DNA of 64,000 bases, from assembly GCF_000003605.2 (NCBI RefSeq), contig NW_003148772.1, forward strand, positions 131,181 to 195,180, given 5' to 3'. A program made the position numbers and the translations under genes. The notes below the pieces were generated by a model. It did no database searches, was not told where the DNA came from, and was given only the letters and a program-made list of their open reading frames with translations. Shown here piece by piece: positions 1 through 11,323 of the stretch (its first letter is position 1; each line of letters begins with the position of its first letter). Source of the stretch: Saccoglossus kowalevskii (lineage: Eukaryota; Hemichordata; Enteropneusta; Harrimaniidae).

Positions 1-294
1 AAGTATAACTTTCGTAGAAGGTTTAACTAAAGGTTCAATAAAAAGAAATGACGACCCAATAGTAAGACCCTCAGCGCAAACCAGTTCGACTGAGGTAACA
101 CAATCAACAAAAACAATAACACTACGATTGACACGGGAGGCAGCTACAATACTCTTTGCCCCAACAATAGAGGATATTGCCTGTACATAGGCCTCAATTC
201 CTACACCGTCAACAGATTCGCACTTAATCCCGTGCTTGCGAGTAAGACCCAAAAACGGGTTACCACCTCGTGGGTTTGCCATGGGAGCGACCAT
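1..294 (-). mobile_element. LINE ORF1 5' portion (ZCCHC3-like RNA-binding protein), runs off left edge
   Basis: The minus strand is open from an ATG at 292-294 to the window edge, 98 codons. The protein begins MVAPMANPRGGNPFLGLTR and continues through a block with AASRVNRSVIVFV. That block resembles the N-terminal RRM-like part of ORF1-type proteins of fish and invertebrate L1/Tx1-like LINEs, often auto-annotated as CCHC zinc-finger protein 3-like. Such proteins bind the element RNA. The zinc knuckles and ORF2 would lie outside the window. No stop is seen in the visible part. Family recognition is from memory of the motif pattern only. Confidence 0.5.
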
Positions 295-510
295 CTTGGC
301 AGGCTCACCGGCAAGAATCCAGACAACGAAAAATAAAATCAACCAAAAACACGGCAGTTTTATGCCTAAACTGAATAGAAAAGTAATAACCCTATGCACA
401 AAGTATTAATGAAACAACGTAGATAAGCAAAAAAGGAAACTTAACTCTCAAAGAGGCGAATTTTCAGCTATTTTGAGGAGCTCAGTGCAGCGATGTGTGA
501 AGCGAATTAG
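295..510 (-). other. Leader-like region upstream of the LINE ORF1
   Basis: This stretch has no gene. It lies directly upstream of the LINE ORF1 start on the minus strand and ends at an ATTC run, so it may be the element's 5' UTR. No promoter motif was identified. Confidence 0.3.
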
Positions 511-531
511 CATTCATTCATTCATTCATTC
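511..531. repeat. (ATTC)n microsatellite, copy 1
   Basis: About five ATTC units. The same run with the same following sequence occurs at about 6590-6655, downstream of the intact peptide gene, so the run belongs to the duplicated gene's 3' flank. Confidence 0.8.
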
Positions 532-695
532 ACCAATATGAGGTTTTCAGTGTTTATTTCAATCTATTCAGCCCACGTTATGTGGGTATAACAGCACAGC
601 TATACAATATGTTATTCTTATGATAAAATATCATTAACATTCACATTATCGGCTTCTAAATCGGCTATGACCTCTTTTCCAAAGTTTTTTGCCAA
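532..695 (-). pseudogene. 3'-end remnant of a small secreted-peptide gene (paralogue of the gene at 6736-6930)
   Basis: On the minus strand, 618-695 encodes 25 codons and a stop, L-A-K then FGKEVIADLEADNVNVND-I-L-S. This aligns without gaps to the intact paralogue's C-terminus, AKEYIKDVIDALAVDGVNY. The 3' flank is also shared: an AATAAA on the minus strand at 553-558, the following TTCAGCC block and the ATTC run. Upstream similarity stops abruptly at about 696, where an in-frame TAG and a retroelement protease fragment begin. The signal-peptide half of the exon is therefore missing. A promoter-like relative remains at about 5084-5091. Confidence 0.7.
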
Positions 696-699
696 CTAA

Positions 700-1123
700 C
701 CTCACCATACCCTACCCCATGAGCTAAACCTAGCTTGCAACCAATATCAGGATCATTGCGCTCCCTGGCTCCACTAATATTACCAATAATAAGATCATAC
801 ACTGGGGTCCTCGTACACAGTGCCTCGACCTCACCAACATAGAAGGGTGTATATATATATAGTCTAGCTACTGGGGCTTTCCGACATGTACCATCCATCA
901 TCACAAAGGTACGACTCTCCCCAGTCATTTGACCAGCCTCTACCAACTCTCTACGTACTACAACCGAACTATACCCACTATCACGAAGGACCTCTACCTC
1001 AGTACTGCCAATAAAGCCTTGAACAACAGGCATACCACTCACCACCCCATTAGCCCCCTGTCCAGTGTGAGTTCTGTAGGTGGCCTTCTCAATTGCGATA
1101 AGCAGGCATTACACTGTGACATT
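700..1123 (-). mobile_element. Fossil gypsy-type LTR retroelement fragment (retropepsin region)
   Basis: The minus strand shows a retropepsin-like stretch with VLRDSGYSSVVVRREL and YDLIIGNISGAR, the pattern of Ty3/gypsy-type proteases that carry a VLRDTGCS core. The upstream part, about 1060-1123, shares a roughly 62-bp block with 15765-15828. This is an isolated, broken fragment. No LTRs, integrase or reverse transcriptase were recognised beside it. It abuts the peptide-gene remnant at about 700. Confidence 0.7.
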
Positions 1124-4100
1124 CATGAAACTGCATTGATGTTACCTGTATACTGGTATGTGTGTATATTGTACTATTTCATAGATTGTTCTGTTATTTA
1201 ATCATGATATTATAACTATGTTATACATTAGGTTAGGCTATGATGGCGTGGATAACAGGAAAAACGCGGAACAGAGGAACCACGTGATAGATGATGGAAT
1301 GTCCTCAGTTTACATACAAAAGTTCCAATTAAACAATTGGCGGTGATTTTTTTAAATATCGTACTAAGAAGGAAAGTTGGAATGCCTAGCCGTTTTTATG
1401 TTTTGGCTGATGCTAATAATAGAAACAGTAGAGGCATATATACAAGACAGAATCAAATAAATCAAGCCTGACCACAAACGAGCTGCTCTCTGATTGACCC
1501 AACCATTAGATGTTAGGTTTGGTTAACCTATCGCGCACAATCTAGTAAGTAGTTTCACAATGACTTCATACAATAGCTGAAGGTACTTTGAACATTACCT
1601 CAAAGTTAATGTACTGTCACATAATGAAACGACTCGTTTATTAATGAACAATGTCATCGAGTCATCAACAGCATCTAAAACCATATATGAATACAACATC
1701 ATATTCGATGTATAAACATTACATATTTTTTGTTTTATTATGAATATTGTGCACCACTGGTCCAATAAAATATTTATCACGCCAAAAGTTTCGAATATTT
1801 CAACGTTGTTAATCAGTACTAGCGCTCTCAAGCGCTGGGTGATTTGCATATATACTATATGGTACAGCAATAGCTATTTGAGAAGATAAATTTATTCATG
1901 ATGGCGGCCTCTGCCATATTTTAAGCAGTTAAATTAACTTTCATTAGAATAAAATGCACTCAAGCAAACAATCCAGTAGTATATAATAGCTTGATGTAAT
2001 CTTTCATTCCTAATTAATGTACTTTTGAGAATGGTATGTTTGTAATTTCCTGCTGTAAATTTCCCCACAATACTTTCTATATTTCAAATTGTTTTTATAA
2101 ACTAGGCAGGGTGGAATGATACAGAATCGGTCTTATGAGCAGAACAGTGGCCCAATAACGGCTAGGGAATTATATGTTCAATAGACATAGAAATTAGCAA
2201 GGACGAAAGTGTATATTATTAATATATATTATTCCTTGTTTTATTTTGTTTTATCTTGAGTGTGTTTAATAAACATACAATGACCTATTTCTGGTCTTGT
2301 TTGAAGTGCAAATATGTACCGACAATGCGTTTTGATGTAAATTTTGTGATGGGTGATCTTCAAAACTCTAATACTGATCTTTATTTTGAACAAACTAAAA
2401 GACATGATGAAGTATCCACGCTTCAAGTCATAAATGCTGATATTATTTCTTAACTACAAAATATGAACAACCATTAACAAACTACAATGTATTGGATACG
2501 TAATCATTGTCTATCAGTCATCGAGCAGGGCATATTACTTATTCTGCAGCTGTAACGACTATTAGTACTGAAATACCGCATTTTCGCGATAGCCCCTTAA
2601 CCAATAGTCTGTCGATAAAACATAGAAGTTCAATCTAATTTTCGCTTCAAAGAATAACCCTGTTTAAGAATCTCTAATGAAAACTGCTTTGTAATGCGTA
2701 CATATCCCACGATTTTCAAGAAAATAGTAAACTACCATTGTATAAACAGCTTAATACAACTCAATTGATTCACGTTTCACCCAAAAATGATGAATTCAAG
2801 CCTTGTAGCATATGTAATCATCGGCCCCATGGGATCATATCGTTCTGCTTTTTGGCTACTGGAATATACAACATCTACCAAACAAATTCGACAAATTAAA
2901 GCTTCACCTGAATTCTTTTTGAACCGATATTATATTTTGCTGAAACTTTGATGAATGAACATGATTATGATATTAGTTTCTTGATTCCACACTTAGGGTT
3001 TATAGAGCGGGGAAGGTTGCCATTCGTACATTTATGCCTACACTGAAGAAAATGACTCGAAAATAGTTGAACTTGTCTTGTTGTGGAATGCGGGTACTCC
3101 TCCTAAATGTAATAGTATTTTAGTCTCTGATTGTAACGTCCTTCTGATTCATTGAACTCTGTTGATCCATCCATATTATTGGTGTAATCACCATCAACTG
3201 CACAATAGGCCATTCTATTACTTATGATAGTGCGTTGAAACACTGGGCGGCGATGAGCCAGTTCACAAATACATCAAATCACCAGAATGAATCGGCTTTA
3301 CAGATGACAATGTACATGGTATGTTAACAAAATTCCGATGTTCTTTTGATATGAATATTCATTAATATATCCACTCACTAATATCATATCATTAATAATG
3401 TTGTTATACTTTATTATTAACATTCAACCACTTATAGACCAATATATTGGCATTAAAAATTAAAAGACATACAGCAGCTTAATACATACTTGTTTACAAT
3501 CACAATTATTGTTAAAGCTCTGAACAGCATTACATCAGTGATGCTTGTGCAGGAATTAGATATGCAGAATCTATTTTCCACACGAAAAGCTTCTGTCATC
3601 GTTGCAATATATGGAGATAATTTTGATGGTTTGAACACTCATGAGAAATAAATGCTTAACGTTTGGTAATTTTTGATGGGAATCCAAACTGGCGTCTTAA
3701 CCCATTGCTGGTCATTTTTACTCTCGTAAAAAAGACTTTCACAAACGTGATAAACATACTCAACAAAAACAAATATCGAAGATGTTTTTCGTGTTTTGAG
3801 GGGGTTATTGTAGAGAAGCAACATGGCAAATTTCCAATAAATCTAATAACTTTGGCATTAGTAGGAACTATGATAGTGACCAAACCATATGTTCATTCAT
3901 AAATATTTATATTTTTTGTGAAAAGTTCACGTGTCGCTAAAAATGATAGTGCTATTATCTCTTACACATGAATCATGAGTTACTATATGTTATGAAATCC
4001 GATCGCCTAGACACTCAGACATTTGTCAAATAGCCACTTACGGTTTAATTTCAATCCAATATGGCTGCCGAACCAATTGACCAATCACATTATGAAATTC

Positions 4101-4695
4101 AGGTGCACTAGTTCACATTGAAGAAACAAATTTCAGACCATTTCGATCTTCAGTTTTTGTTAATTGGCATGTCACAAATAACCTGTTGAAGTAGAAAAAG
4201 GCACCTAAAAACAGAAAACAATTATAATAGTAACAAATGGGTTCCAGCCTGTGACTCCTAAACAAATAGTACTAAAAAGGTGCCGGTGATTTGAAAATGG
4301 TCAGTAATAGTTTCAGTACCAAGGTTGAACAAAAATGTTAGGGAATTGTAGTTTAAATTTGATATGATTTATAGACCTTAAACTCTACAATATATGTTTA
4401 GATTGAGGTTCTGATTCTTGAATTGAATCACAGTACATCGCTGCTCAATGTGTCTAACTCACAGCCTTAGTTTGGTATTCTTTGGTATTGGAAAAATATG
4501 TTACAGGAGTATGTACCACCTTGCTTTCAAATCATATATTTTTTACAAAAAATCATTCCTATCAAATGAGAAACTACATTCCTCGGCTGACTTAGATATT
4601 TCTTTTAGCAGGACCGTTAGTGCTCCAACATTCATTCCGCAATCTTCAAAAAAATTGTTTCAAATACACTTTTGTATTAGTTTTGGGATTTCCCA
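1124..4695. other. Non-coding stretch with one dispersed repeat
   Basis: No convincing gene is seen; the open frames are short and lack family resemblance. In the peptide-unit model part of this interval would be the old intron of the unit-1 copy. About 1595-1860 (minus) resembles 8610-8790 (plus): both read VLDA then KRV(V)SL-DST, flanked by similar AT-rich sequence, so this is an old repeat in inverted orientation. Confidence 0.4.
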
Positions 4696-4970
4696 ATTCT
4701 AAATATGTATTCCAAGTATGATATGTGTATAACGTTTAACAATGGTCCAGTCACGACCGAAAAATATTGGCGAATTTGGTTTTATGAAACACACTCAACC
4801 ATTATTACTTAGAAGTCAACGTTCATGTTGATTGTTTTAATCTAGCGAATCTATTTCTGTCAACACAAAAACCTGAAAAACCCATAACAAAATAAAAACA
4901 GTTTGTAACTGTATATTTTTTATTCATCACTCAACCTCTTACCCTTGACCTCATGATGCTTAACTATACC
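4696..4970. repeat. Local repeat, first copy (second at 5508-5790, diverged third at 9230-9440)
   Basis: Long shared strings, for example AATTTGGTTTTATGAAA, TTAGAAGTCAACGT and TGTTTTAATCTAGCGAATC, recur in the same order at 5508-5790. They recur more diverged at 9230-9440. These are pieces of the duplicated peptide-gene unit, probably upstream flank, rather than a recognised transposon. Confidence 0.7.
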
Positions 4971-4974
4971 CTAG

Positions 4975-5505
4975 CATTTCATAGCATTTCAGATACCAGT
5001 ACAATTTTAAATGGTTCCGTTTATTCAGTAATTATACGCATTCAATAATCTTCATCTTCCGCGTGTCAATCAGGATCTACCTGTATTTATAGAAATGAAA
5101 AACACTGTGCGTTGCTGACTAAAAATGACAAACTACTATTACCAAAGATCAATACATTGTTTTAAGTATGTGTGACATAATAATAAAACTTAGTGATATA
5201 TATATCTTTTTACTTTATAACAATTTACTTTTCATATATTTGTATATTATACACGTATACACATATACTTTTATTTGTGGTAAAAGATTACGAAATTTTG
5301 GAATATAAAATTGCATCAAGTCCCGGGCACATTATATTATATTTAAATCATTTGCAGTTCATTGATTGATTCAATTTCTCAGATGATAAATGGGATGTTA
5401 TCTCTGTACGGGAAAGAGTAGTCTTAACTAACTGTGGAAATAGCCTACTATTTACTATTTACATGGCTACTTATGTATCATATAGAATGCATAAAATTGT
5501 CCAAT
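4975..5505 (-). promoter_or_regulatory. Duplicated promoter-like region of the unit-1 peptide gene
   Basis: This region matches 8060-8570 (unit 2) in order and spacing. On the minus strand both copies carry CTATAAATA (here the complement of TATTTATA at 5084-5091) followed by GTAGATCCTGATTGACA. In unit 2 that arrangement precedes an apparent 5' UTR exon. Here the coding part downstream is reduced to the remnant at 532-695, so this promoter is probably orphaned. Confidence 0.45.
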
Positions 5506-5507
5506 GC

Positions 5508-5960
5508 GAAATATGTATTCCAAGTTGTTTTGATATATGTATAACGTTTAAAAGTAGTCCAGGCACGAACGCAATACATTTGTGAATTTGGTTTTATGAA
5601 AACACGCTGAAACATCATTACTTAGAAGTCAACGTCCATTAGATTGTTTTAATCTAGCGAATCTATTTCCGTCAACACAAAGTAATGAAAACCCCATAAC
5701 AAAATAAAAACTGTAACTGTATATTTTTTTTCATCATTCAACCTCTTACGTTAGACATAATGATGCTTAACCATAGCATTTCTTAAAATATAGACGATGG
5801 GTAATTTTTAATTGTAATTTTCATTACAGTTTCATCTACAGTTTAGCCAATGTGTACTAAACAAAGAGTGATGTACGTGGGTAAATAATGATCAGGACGA
5901 TGCTATTTTGAGAAATGCTTTTCTTGTTAACGTTACCATGTTCGACCACGTAAACTAGGA
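5508..5960. repeat. Local repeat, second copy, plus distal unit-1 flank
   Basis: Positions 5508-5790 repeat 4696-4970. Positions 5870-5960 resemble 9450-9530 (GTGGGTAAATA, then a GATG or GAGG, ATTTTG, GAAATG series). Unit 1 of the duplication therefore reaches at least 5960, and unit 2 reaches at least 9530. Confidence 0.55.
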
Positions 5961-6585
5961 GTCAGGTCGAGTAGTTAATGAAAATTGTCCGGTGTGACAC
6001 GGAAACCCGTACTTGGTAGATTGCAATCTGGAAGGAACCGAGCAACATCTCTCAAACGCCCGATTTATGAAAAGTCTGAGCACGGACGTGGTCACCCCCT
6101 GATATGCCAGTCATCTATACGATGACTTTCTATTGCATCCCTTTCATATACATACTTACAAAATAAAATTTATCACAAATGTATACCCTTTAATTGAGAC
6201 TCTTGTTTCAGGGTATGGTAACCTTGCGTCGTACGAAATAAACCTACTGGCAAGGCAAACGGAAAAGGCTGTGAAACTGCAATCAGAACATTGTGCACTA
6301 TTAGCAGTAAACGTATTTATAGAAACTATTCATGACGTACTATGTTGGATAGATTATCTCCTTGATCGATTCCAAATATGACGTAGAATGAATTCTTGAA
6401 TATGGCAATTCTGGCTACAATGTATTGAGTTTTAGCAATTTTTTGCAGACTTTATGACCATCTAACACGGACAGACAAACGAAATGCACTGACGAGATAG
6501 TCGTTCAAAACAGTTAAATGATGTAAAGTCAAACTGTCTGCCACAAACAGATGACCTCGCATCTGAAGAGGTTAGTTAATTCATT
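5961..6585. other. Unassigned stretch between the two peptide-gene units
   Basis: No gene is recognised. An open frame at 6133-6381 has no family resemblance. The end, around 6535-6580 (ACAGATGACCTCGCATCTG then ATTC repeats), could be the 3' end of a LINE with a microsatellite tail. I cannot name it. Confidence 0.3.
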
Positions 6586-6655
6586 AATTCATTCATTAAT
6601 TCATTCATTCATTCATTCATTCATTCATTCATTCATTCATTCATTCATTCATTTA
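6586..6655. repeat. (ATTC)n microsatellite, copy 2
   Basis: A long ATTC/TTCA run, about 15 units with minor interruptions, just downstream of the peptide gene's polyA signal on the minus strand. The counterpart at 511-531 is much shorter. Confidence 0.85.
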
Positions 6656-6676
6656 TCACTATGAGAGTTTAGAATT

Positions 6677-6682
6677 TTTATT
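6677..6682 (-). terminator. PolyA signal AATAAA of the peptide gene
   Basis: AATAAA on the minus strand about 54 bases after the stop codon. The same hexamer is at the matching place (553-558) in the broken paralogue, which supports the assignment. Confidence 0.6.
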
Positions 6683-6735
6683 TCATTCCATTCAGCCTAT
6701 GTAATATGGATATTACAGTACAACCGTATAGTGTG

Positions 6736-6930
6736 TTATTCTTCTGGAAACAAGTCTTTATAATTTACACCATCGACAGCTAAAGCATCTATGACGTCTT
6801 TAATATACTCTTTTGCCAACTGTGGATTTTCTTCAATTATTTCAGCTTCCGCGTTTGCTAATCCCGGGATTTCTTCTGCTTGGCATACAGCTACCATGAC
6901 AACAATGGTCAGACACAGGAACATTTTCAT
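6736..6930 (-). CDS. Small secreted acidic peptide precursor (64 aa)
   Basis: The first ATG at 6930 opens a 64-residue protein. Residues 1-18, MKMFLCLTIVVMVAVCQA, form a typical signal peptide with a likely cut after QA. The mature part is 46 residues with no cysteine, 13 acidic and 3 basic residues, starting EEIPGLANAEAEIIEE and ending NYKDLFPEE; the middle could form an amphipathic helix. No dibasic processing sites are visible. The gene looks complete. A TATA box lies at 8171-8178 and a donor CG|GTGAGT after 8014. The acceptor ACATAG falls just before 6953, leaving a short 5' UTR before the ATG. AATAAA is at 6677-6682 (minus). A paralogous C-terminus lies at 618-695. The family is unknown to me; an exocrine, mucus or haemolymph peptide is only a guess. 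Confidence 0.75.
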   Translation of the reverse strand: MKMFLCLTIVVMVAVCQAEEIPGLANAEAEIIEENPQLAKEYIKDVIDALAVDGVNYKDLFPEE

Positions 6931-6952
6931 TGCTACCACGTTGTTGGTGATG

Positions 6953-8145
6953 TCTATGTAAATTCAGAAAATACAAACTCAGTAAGTCAGGTTCCTGTTT
7001 AACACGTCAGTATTATTGACATTTCTTCTCAGAAATCTAGAGTAGCATGGGAAAATGGCAGACAGCCAGTTCCTTTCACTAACACTTTTTAAAACAATAG
7101 TGGAGAATATTGCCACCATTATGCAAATTCATATAAAATCAGTGAGAGTAAACATATCTGAGTACTTATAAGATCCAATGTAATCAAGTCACAAATACAA
7201 AATAAGGTTCATCTGAATATGTATCCGCCAATAACTGTATTTGGAAATTTTAACTATATGCGACAAATGGTTGGTAAATGGCAGACGTGGGCCCATAAAA
7301 TATAACGCTCCATCAGAACAAAGGTAATCAAATCTGGATGCTGGGACGTGAATAAAATTGCTTACCTCGCGAGCGAGAGGCATGAATTTATAAAATGAAA
7401 CAATATTTACAAAGCAACACTAAAAATCTGAACTGGATGAATTTAATAGCCAATGAATCGTTTGAGGTTTTCGGGGGCCCATGATAATCTCGCTGATTAC
7501 GTTAGGAAATAATATGTCATCCATAATTAAATTATAGTCACGTGATACAACTACTGCCAGAATGATGTGCGTTTTCAAATAAATGTTTGCTCTGCCATTC
7601 CAATATGGCGTAAATAATATTCCCCCGTTAGTCAAATGATTAGGATATTGGATTGGTGTGATTGTTATTTCTATTTTTGCATCGACACGATGTTCTATTA
7701 TAGTGACTTATTAGTGTCCGGCAGTAGAAAAATTACCTCAATTATTAATCAGAATTAAACACTACAATAGAAACATTATCTTGCTTATGACTAAATAAAA
7801 CTAGGAACGTAACACATAAAACACTTAAAATACTGTGCTCAATGACCAATTTAGAATTGTTATATGATCTTCATGAATCAGTGTTCAATATTATGTTGTT
7901 GAAATTGTGATTCCATCCTATCTAGGAAGTTTGTTGAACATTACAGTTTGATAAATATACATTTACTTAGAATATCGCATATGCTATGCTACACTATACT
8001 GATGAATACTCACCGCTGCTCGTATATGCTTTTCTATGTTTAGTCAAGTGATGAGGCTCGTTGACTGCCAGATACCAGTATAATATGAAATGGTGCCGTA
8101 TAGTGAGTAAATGAGTAAATATACATATTCAGTAATCTTTGACCT
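6953..8145 (-). other. 5' UTR exon and intron of the peptide gene
   Basis: The proposed non-coding first exon runs from about 8145 (30 bases past the TATA box) to 8014, ending CAGCG|GTGAGT. The intron spans 8013-6954 and ends TTTACATAG. The intron contains no recognisable gene. The transcription start is inferred only from TATA spacing. Confidence 0.5.
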
Positions 8146-8570
8146 GCACATGTCAATCAGGATCTACCTATATTTATAGAAATTAAAATTGTGCATTGCT
8201 AAAAATAACAAAACATTTATCATTTGTTTTTTATGTACATGATATATACTAATAATTACATAGTAATGTATACCTTTATATTTTATATTATTTTGCTTTT
8301 TATATATTTATTTTAGTATACACGTACACGTATATATGTACTTTCCTTTTATTTGTGGTAAATATGCTGAAAAATAAAATTGCAACAAAACCCTGACATA
8401 TTATATTTCTCAAACATTTACAGTTAATTCTAAAGTTGAATAAATTTCTCAGAGAGGTAACTTCCTATCATATATCATCTAAGAGAAACTGTGGTGCTGC
8501 ATAACTGAATTTACATATTTTACTATTCATTCGGCTACTGTTGTATCATATAGAATGTATAAAATGCATT
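8060..8570 (-). promoter_or_regulatory. TATA promoter region of the peptide gene (unit 2)
   Basis: TATAAATA on the minus strand (complement of 8171-8178) is followed 3' by GTAGATCCTGATTGACA. The whole block is repeated at 4975-5505, in front of the decayed paralogue. Conservation of TATA box, spacing and downstream block between copies supports a promoter. Confidence 0.55.
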
Positions 8571-8574
8571 CAAC

Positions 8575-9195
8575 ACAGCAGGTCGCTAGATTTGTCGAAA
8601 ACTGTGTTGTTATAAGTACTTCATTAGACTCTTTTCAATTTATAAACAAGAGCGCACCATGTTCCTAATAATACAATATTCAGTATTTATACATTTGAAG
8701 TTTTTTTAACAATGGTGTTAGATGCTCTTGTTATAATAATAAAAAGGGTATCATTATATGATAGCACGACATTCAAAAAATTATATCACCGTAAATTATT
8801 AGAACTTCTGCACATAGAGTTACAACAACATATAGATGAACAGTCATTCATCTATATCTTAAAACACGCTGTTTTGCGATCAGGCATGTTTATCAATACT
8901 TCTGTTCACCTGATTGAGAAACAAGTTAAACCCTTTCCCATGTTTATTAATAAAAATGAATATTTCTCTTGTCAAGGTATCCATGGTTACAGCTTGCATT
9001 GTGCCCATTTCGAAATTGCTTGTGGTTGTGGGTGTGTATTCTACTTGAAGATGTAAATTATTCACATCGTCTGATTGAACAAGCATGTACGAAATGAAAG
9101 CGTGAATGGCAAAACAGAAATAGAATTACCGAATTCTCTCAATTTTAATTGACAATTACACATTTTGAATACATTAAATCACACAGTAATACCAT
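8575..9195. repeat. Dispersed repeat interrupting the unit-2 upstream flank
   Basis: Unit 1 runs straight from the promoter block into the 5508-5790 repeat. In unit 2 about 0.6 kb separates the matching pieces. The left part resembles the inverted sequence at 1595-1860. An open frame at 8712-9056 has no known domain. This is best read as an insertion of unknown class. Confidence 0.4.
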
Positions 9196-9591
9196 CGTAA
9201 CATTTCCATTTAGACAAACTAAATACTAAAAACAAATCATCAATTTAGTTTTATGAAAAAAACAATCGTTCACTGATAGTTGACGTCCATGAAGAGTTTG
9301 TTTTAATCCAGCGAAGCTGTTTCTGTATAACAGCAAATTAAAAAAAAATCAGTTAATAACTGTATATTGTTTACATATCACTCAACCTTTTCCCTATCAC
9401 CTTTAACCTCACCTTATGATGTTTAACTTTTATTAAGATATATACGATAAGTGGGTAAATACATGTCAGAGAGGGGACATTTTGTGAGATGTTTCATTGC
9501 GAAGAAGAGCATATTCGATTGCCGGATTTACAATATGGAGCACAAGCTTCAACAACATGGTTTCATAAATGCAGTATTATTTGCTGATATA

Positions 9592-10851
9592 CGAGGGACG
9601 TTCAATAAGTAATGACCTTGACCCATTTCCCATAGCAGGAGATTAATGAAACTTGGCACAGTTATAAGTCTTTCTCTACTAAGGAACCACCAAGAGTTAT
9701 GCATTTCTCCCATCGTTTGATGCAGTTCTGGACGCCGTTTTTGTAGAACATCCCAGGTTGGCCCTCCAACCACGTCGTAACTTCAGAAATCAAGGCTGCA
9801 TCATCTGGGAAACGCTTTCCTTTCAAAAACAAATTCATGACAGTGAAGATATGAAAGTCAAAAGGTGCAAGGTCAGGAGATTAAGGAGGTTAGGTGGAGG
9901 ATTTCATAGCCATACGCCCATGCTTCTGATCTGGCGACATGCGAGTTGTGGACCCGAGCGTTGTCCTGCAGGAGGAGGATATCTTTGCTGATCTTGCCCC
10001 GCCTCTTGATTTTGATAGCTTCTCTTAATTTCATCAAAAGTGAAGCGTAATAGGCTCCTATAATTGTGGTACTCTTTGCCAGGAAATCTGTCATCACTAC
10101 TCCGTCCTGGTTCCAGAAGACTGTGAGCATGACCTTGCCGGTAGGGGCTGCACTCTTGCCTTCCTTGGATGTGGTGAGTCCAAGTGCTTCCACTGCATTG
10201 ACTGGGTTTTGGTCTCTGGGTCATAGTGAGGGACCCAAGTTTCATCCTGTGTAATCAGTCTTTTGAAAAACATTGATTCATCTTCTTGGCACATCTCCAA
10301 ATTCATTCCGAGCACTCAACCCGTTCTTGCTTCTGGAAAGGTGTGAGCAACCTGGGAATCCATCTGGCAGACACATTATGCATATGCAAATGGTCATGAA
10401 TGATAGTTTCCACAGACCCTGTACTAATTTTGACCTTTTAGGCTATTTGGCGAACAATAATGCATCGATCTTTCAAAATGGCTGCCTCAACTTGACGGAC
10501 AGATGCCTCATCAATGGCAGAAGATGGACGATTAGGTCTGGGAGCTGTTCCACAGACTTCCGGTCATGTTTGAATTCACGATGCCAGCGTTTTACAAGGT
10601 CATATGATGGGGCATCATCACCATAAGTTGATTTCATTTCATCAAAAGTCTCCTTTGGTGTGCGCGACACTAATCTGGCTCCATTTCACACCTGACTCAG
10701 TTCAAACACCTGTAAATCAGAAACCACAATTAGTTCAGGGCTGTATTTTACAACAAAACCAATAGAGATGTGAATCATTACACATGCAAAATGTCATCCA
10801 GATCAGACAACTGGAAGTGGGTCAGGGGCATTATTTATTAAATGCCTCTCA
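9592..10851 (-). mobile_element. Mariner DNA transposon, decayed transposase
   Basis: The left end CGAGGGACGTTCAATAAGT is flanked by TA at 9590-9591. A diverged inverted counterpart (GGGGCATTATTTATTAAATG, then CTCTCA) ends at 10851 before TA at 10852-10853. The 1.26-kb length is normal for mariner. Transposase pieces on the minus strand run in order: an N-terminal region (SRTPKETFDEMKSTYGDDAP, from about 10670), the first catalytic Asp in LITQDETWVPHYDPETK (about 10250), the second in LLQDNARVH (about 9950), and the third in LAPFDFHIF (about 9860). They fall in several frames, so frameshifts have accumulated and the copy cannot encode a full enzyme. Confidence 0.9.
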
Positions 10852-10853
10852 TA

Positions 10854-11309
10854 TAACAGAACATAGTAAAGCAGCGTCATTGAACTTGGGAATATGAGAT
10901 ATATTATAATTTTTACATTTCTCATTTCAATTTAAAACTTTTCACAGATGCAGATTGGGTACACAGTAAATTTTTTTCATAGTAAACATTGTAATCAAAA
11001 ATAACAGTTGGAAAATTAAATTTGTGTTTGTAATTGGCTCCATAATTTGATACCTGTACTGGTAAATAAACAGATCTAGCGATCTGTCCCCTTCATGTGT
11101 GTTTTATGATCGCTATCAGGGAATGAATGACACCTCAATACCAACCAAAACTCGGTTTCCTGAGTGTATTCATCATTGCCGGACACTATTGTCAAACATG
11201 TTAATCAACATTTTTAAAGTTTTAGAAGCTACATGATTTGTCATTATTTTGCTGATAAATATAAGAATGGTAGTTTAATTTGATTGCAGCTTTAGAAGTT
11301 TCACATGTC
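10854..11309. other. No gene seen
   Basis: AT-rich sequence between the mariner and a SINE; no coding or repeat signal recognised. Confidence 0.4.
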
Positions 11310-11323
11310 TAATACATTGTTTT

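Noticed and set aside
3639-3902. Overlapping 60-79-codon frames on both strands.
   Set aside because: Short, opposite-strand shadows with no family resemblance or splice context.
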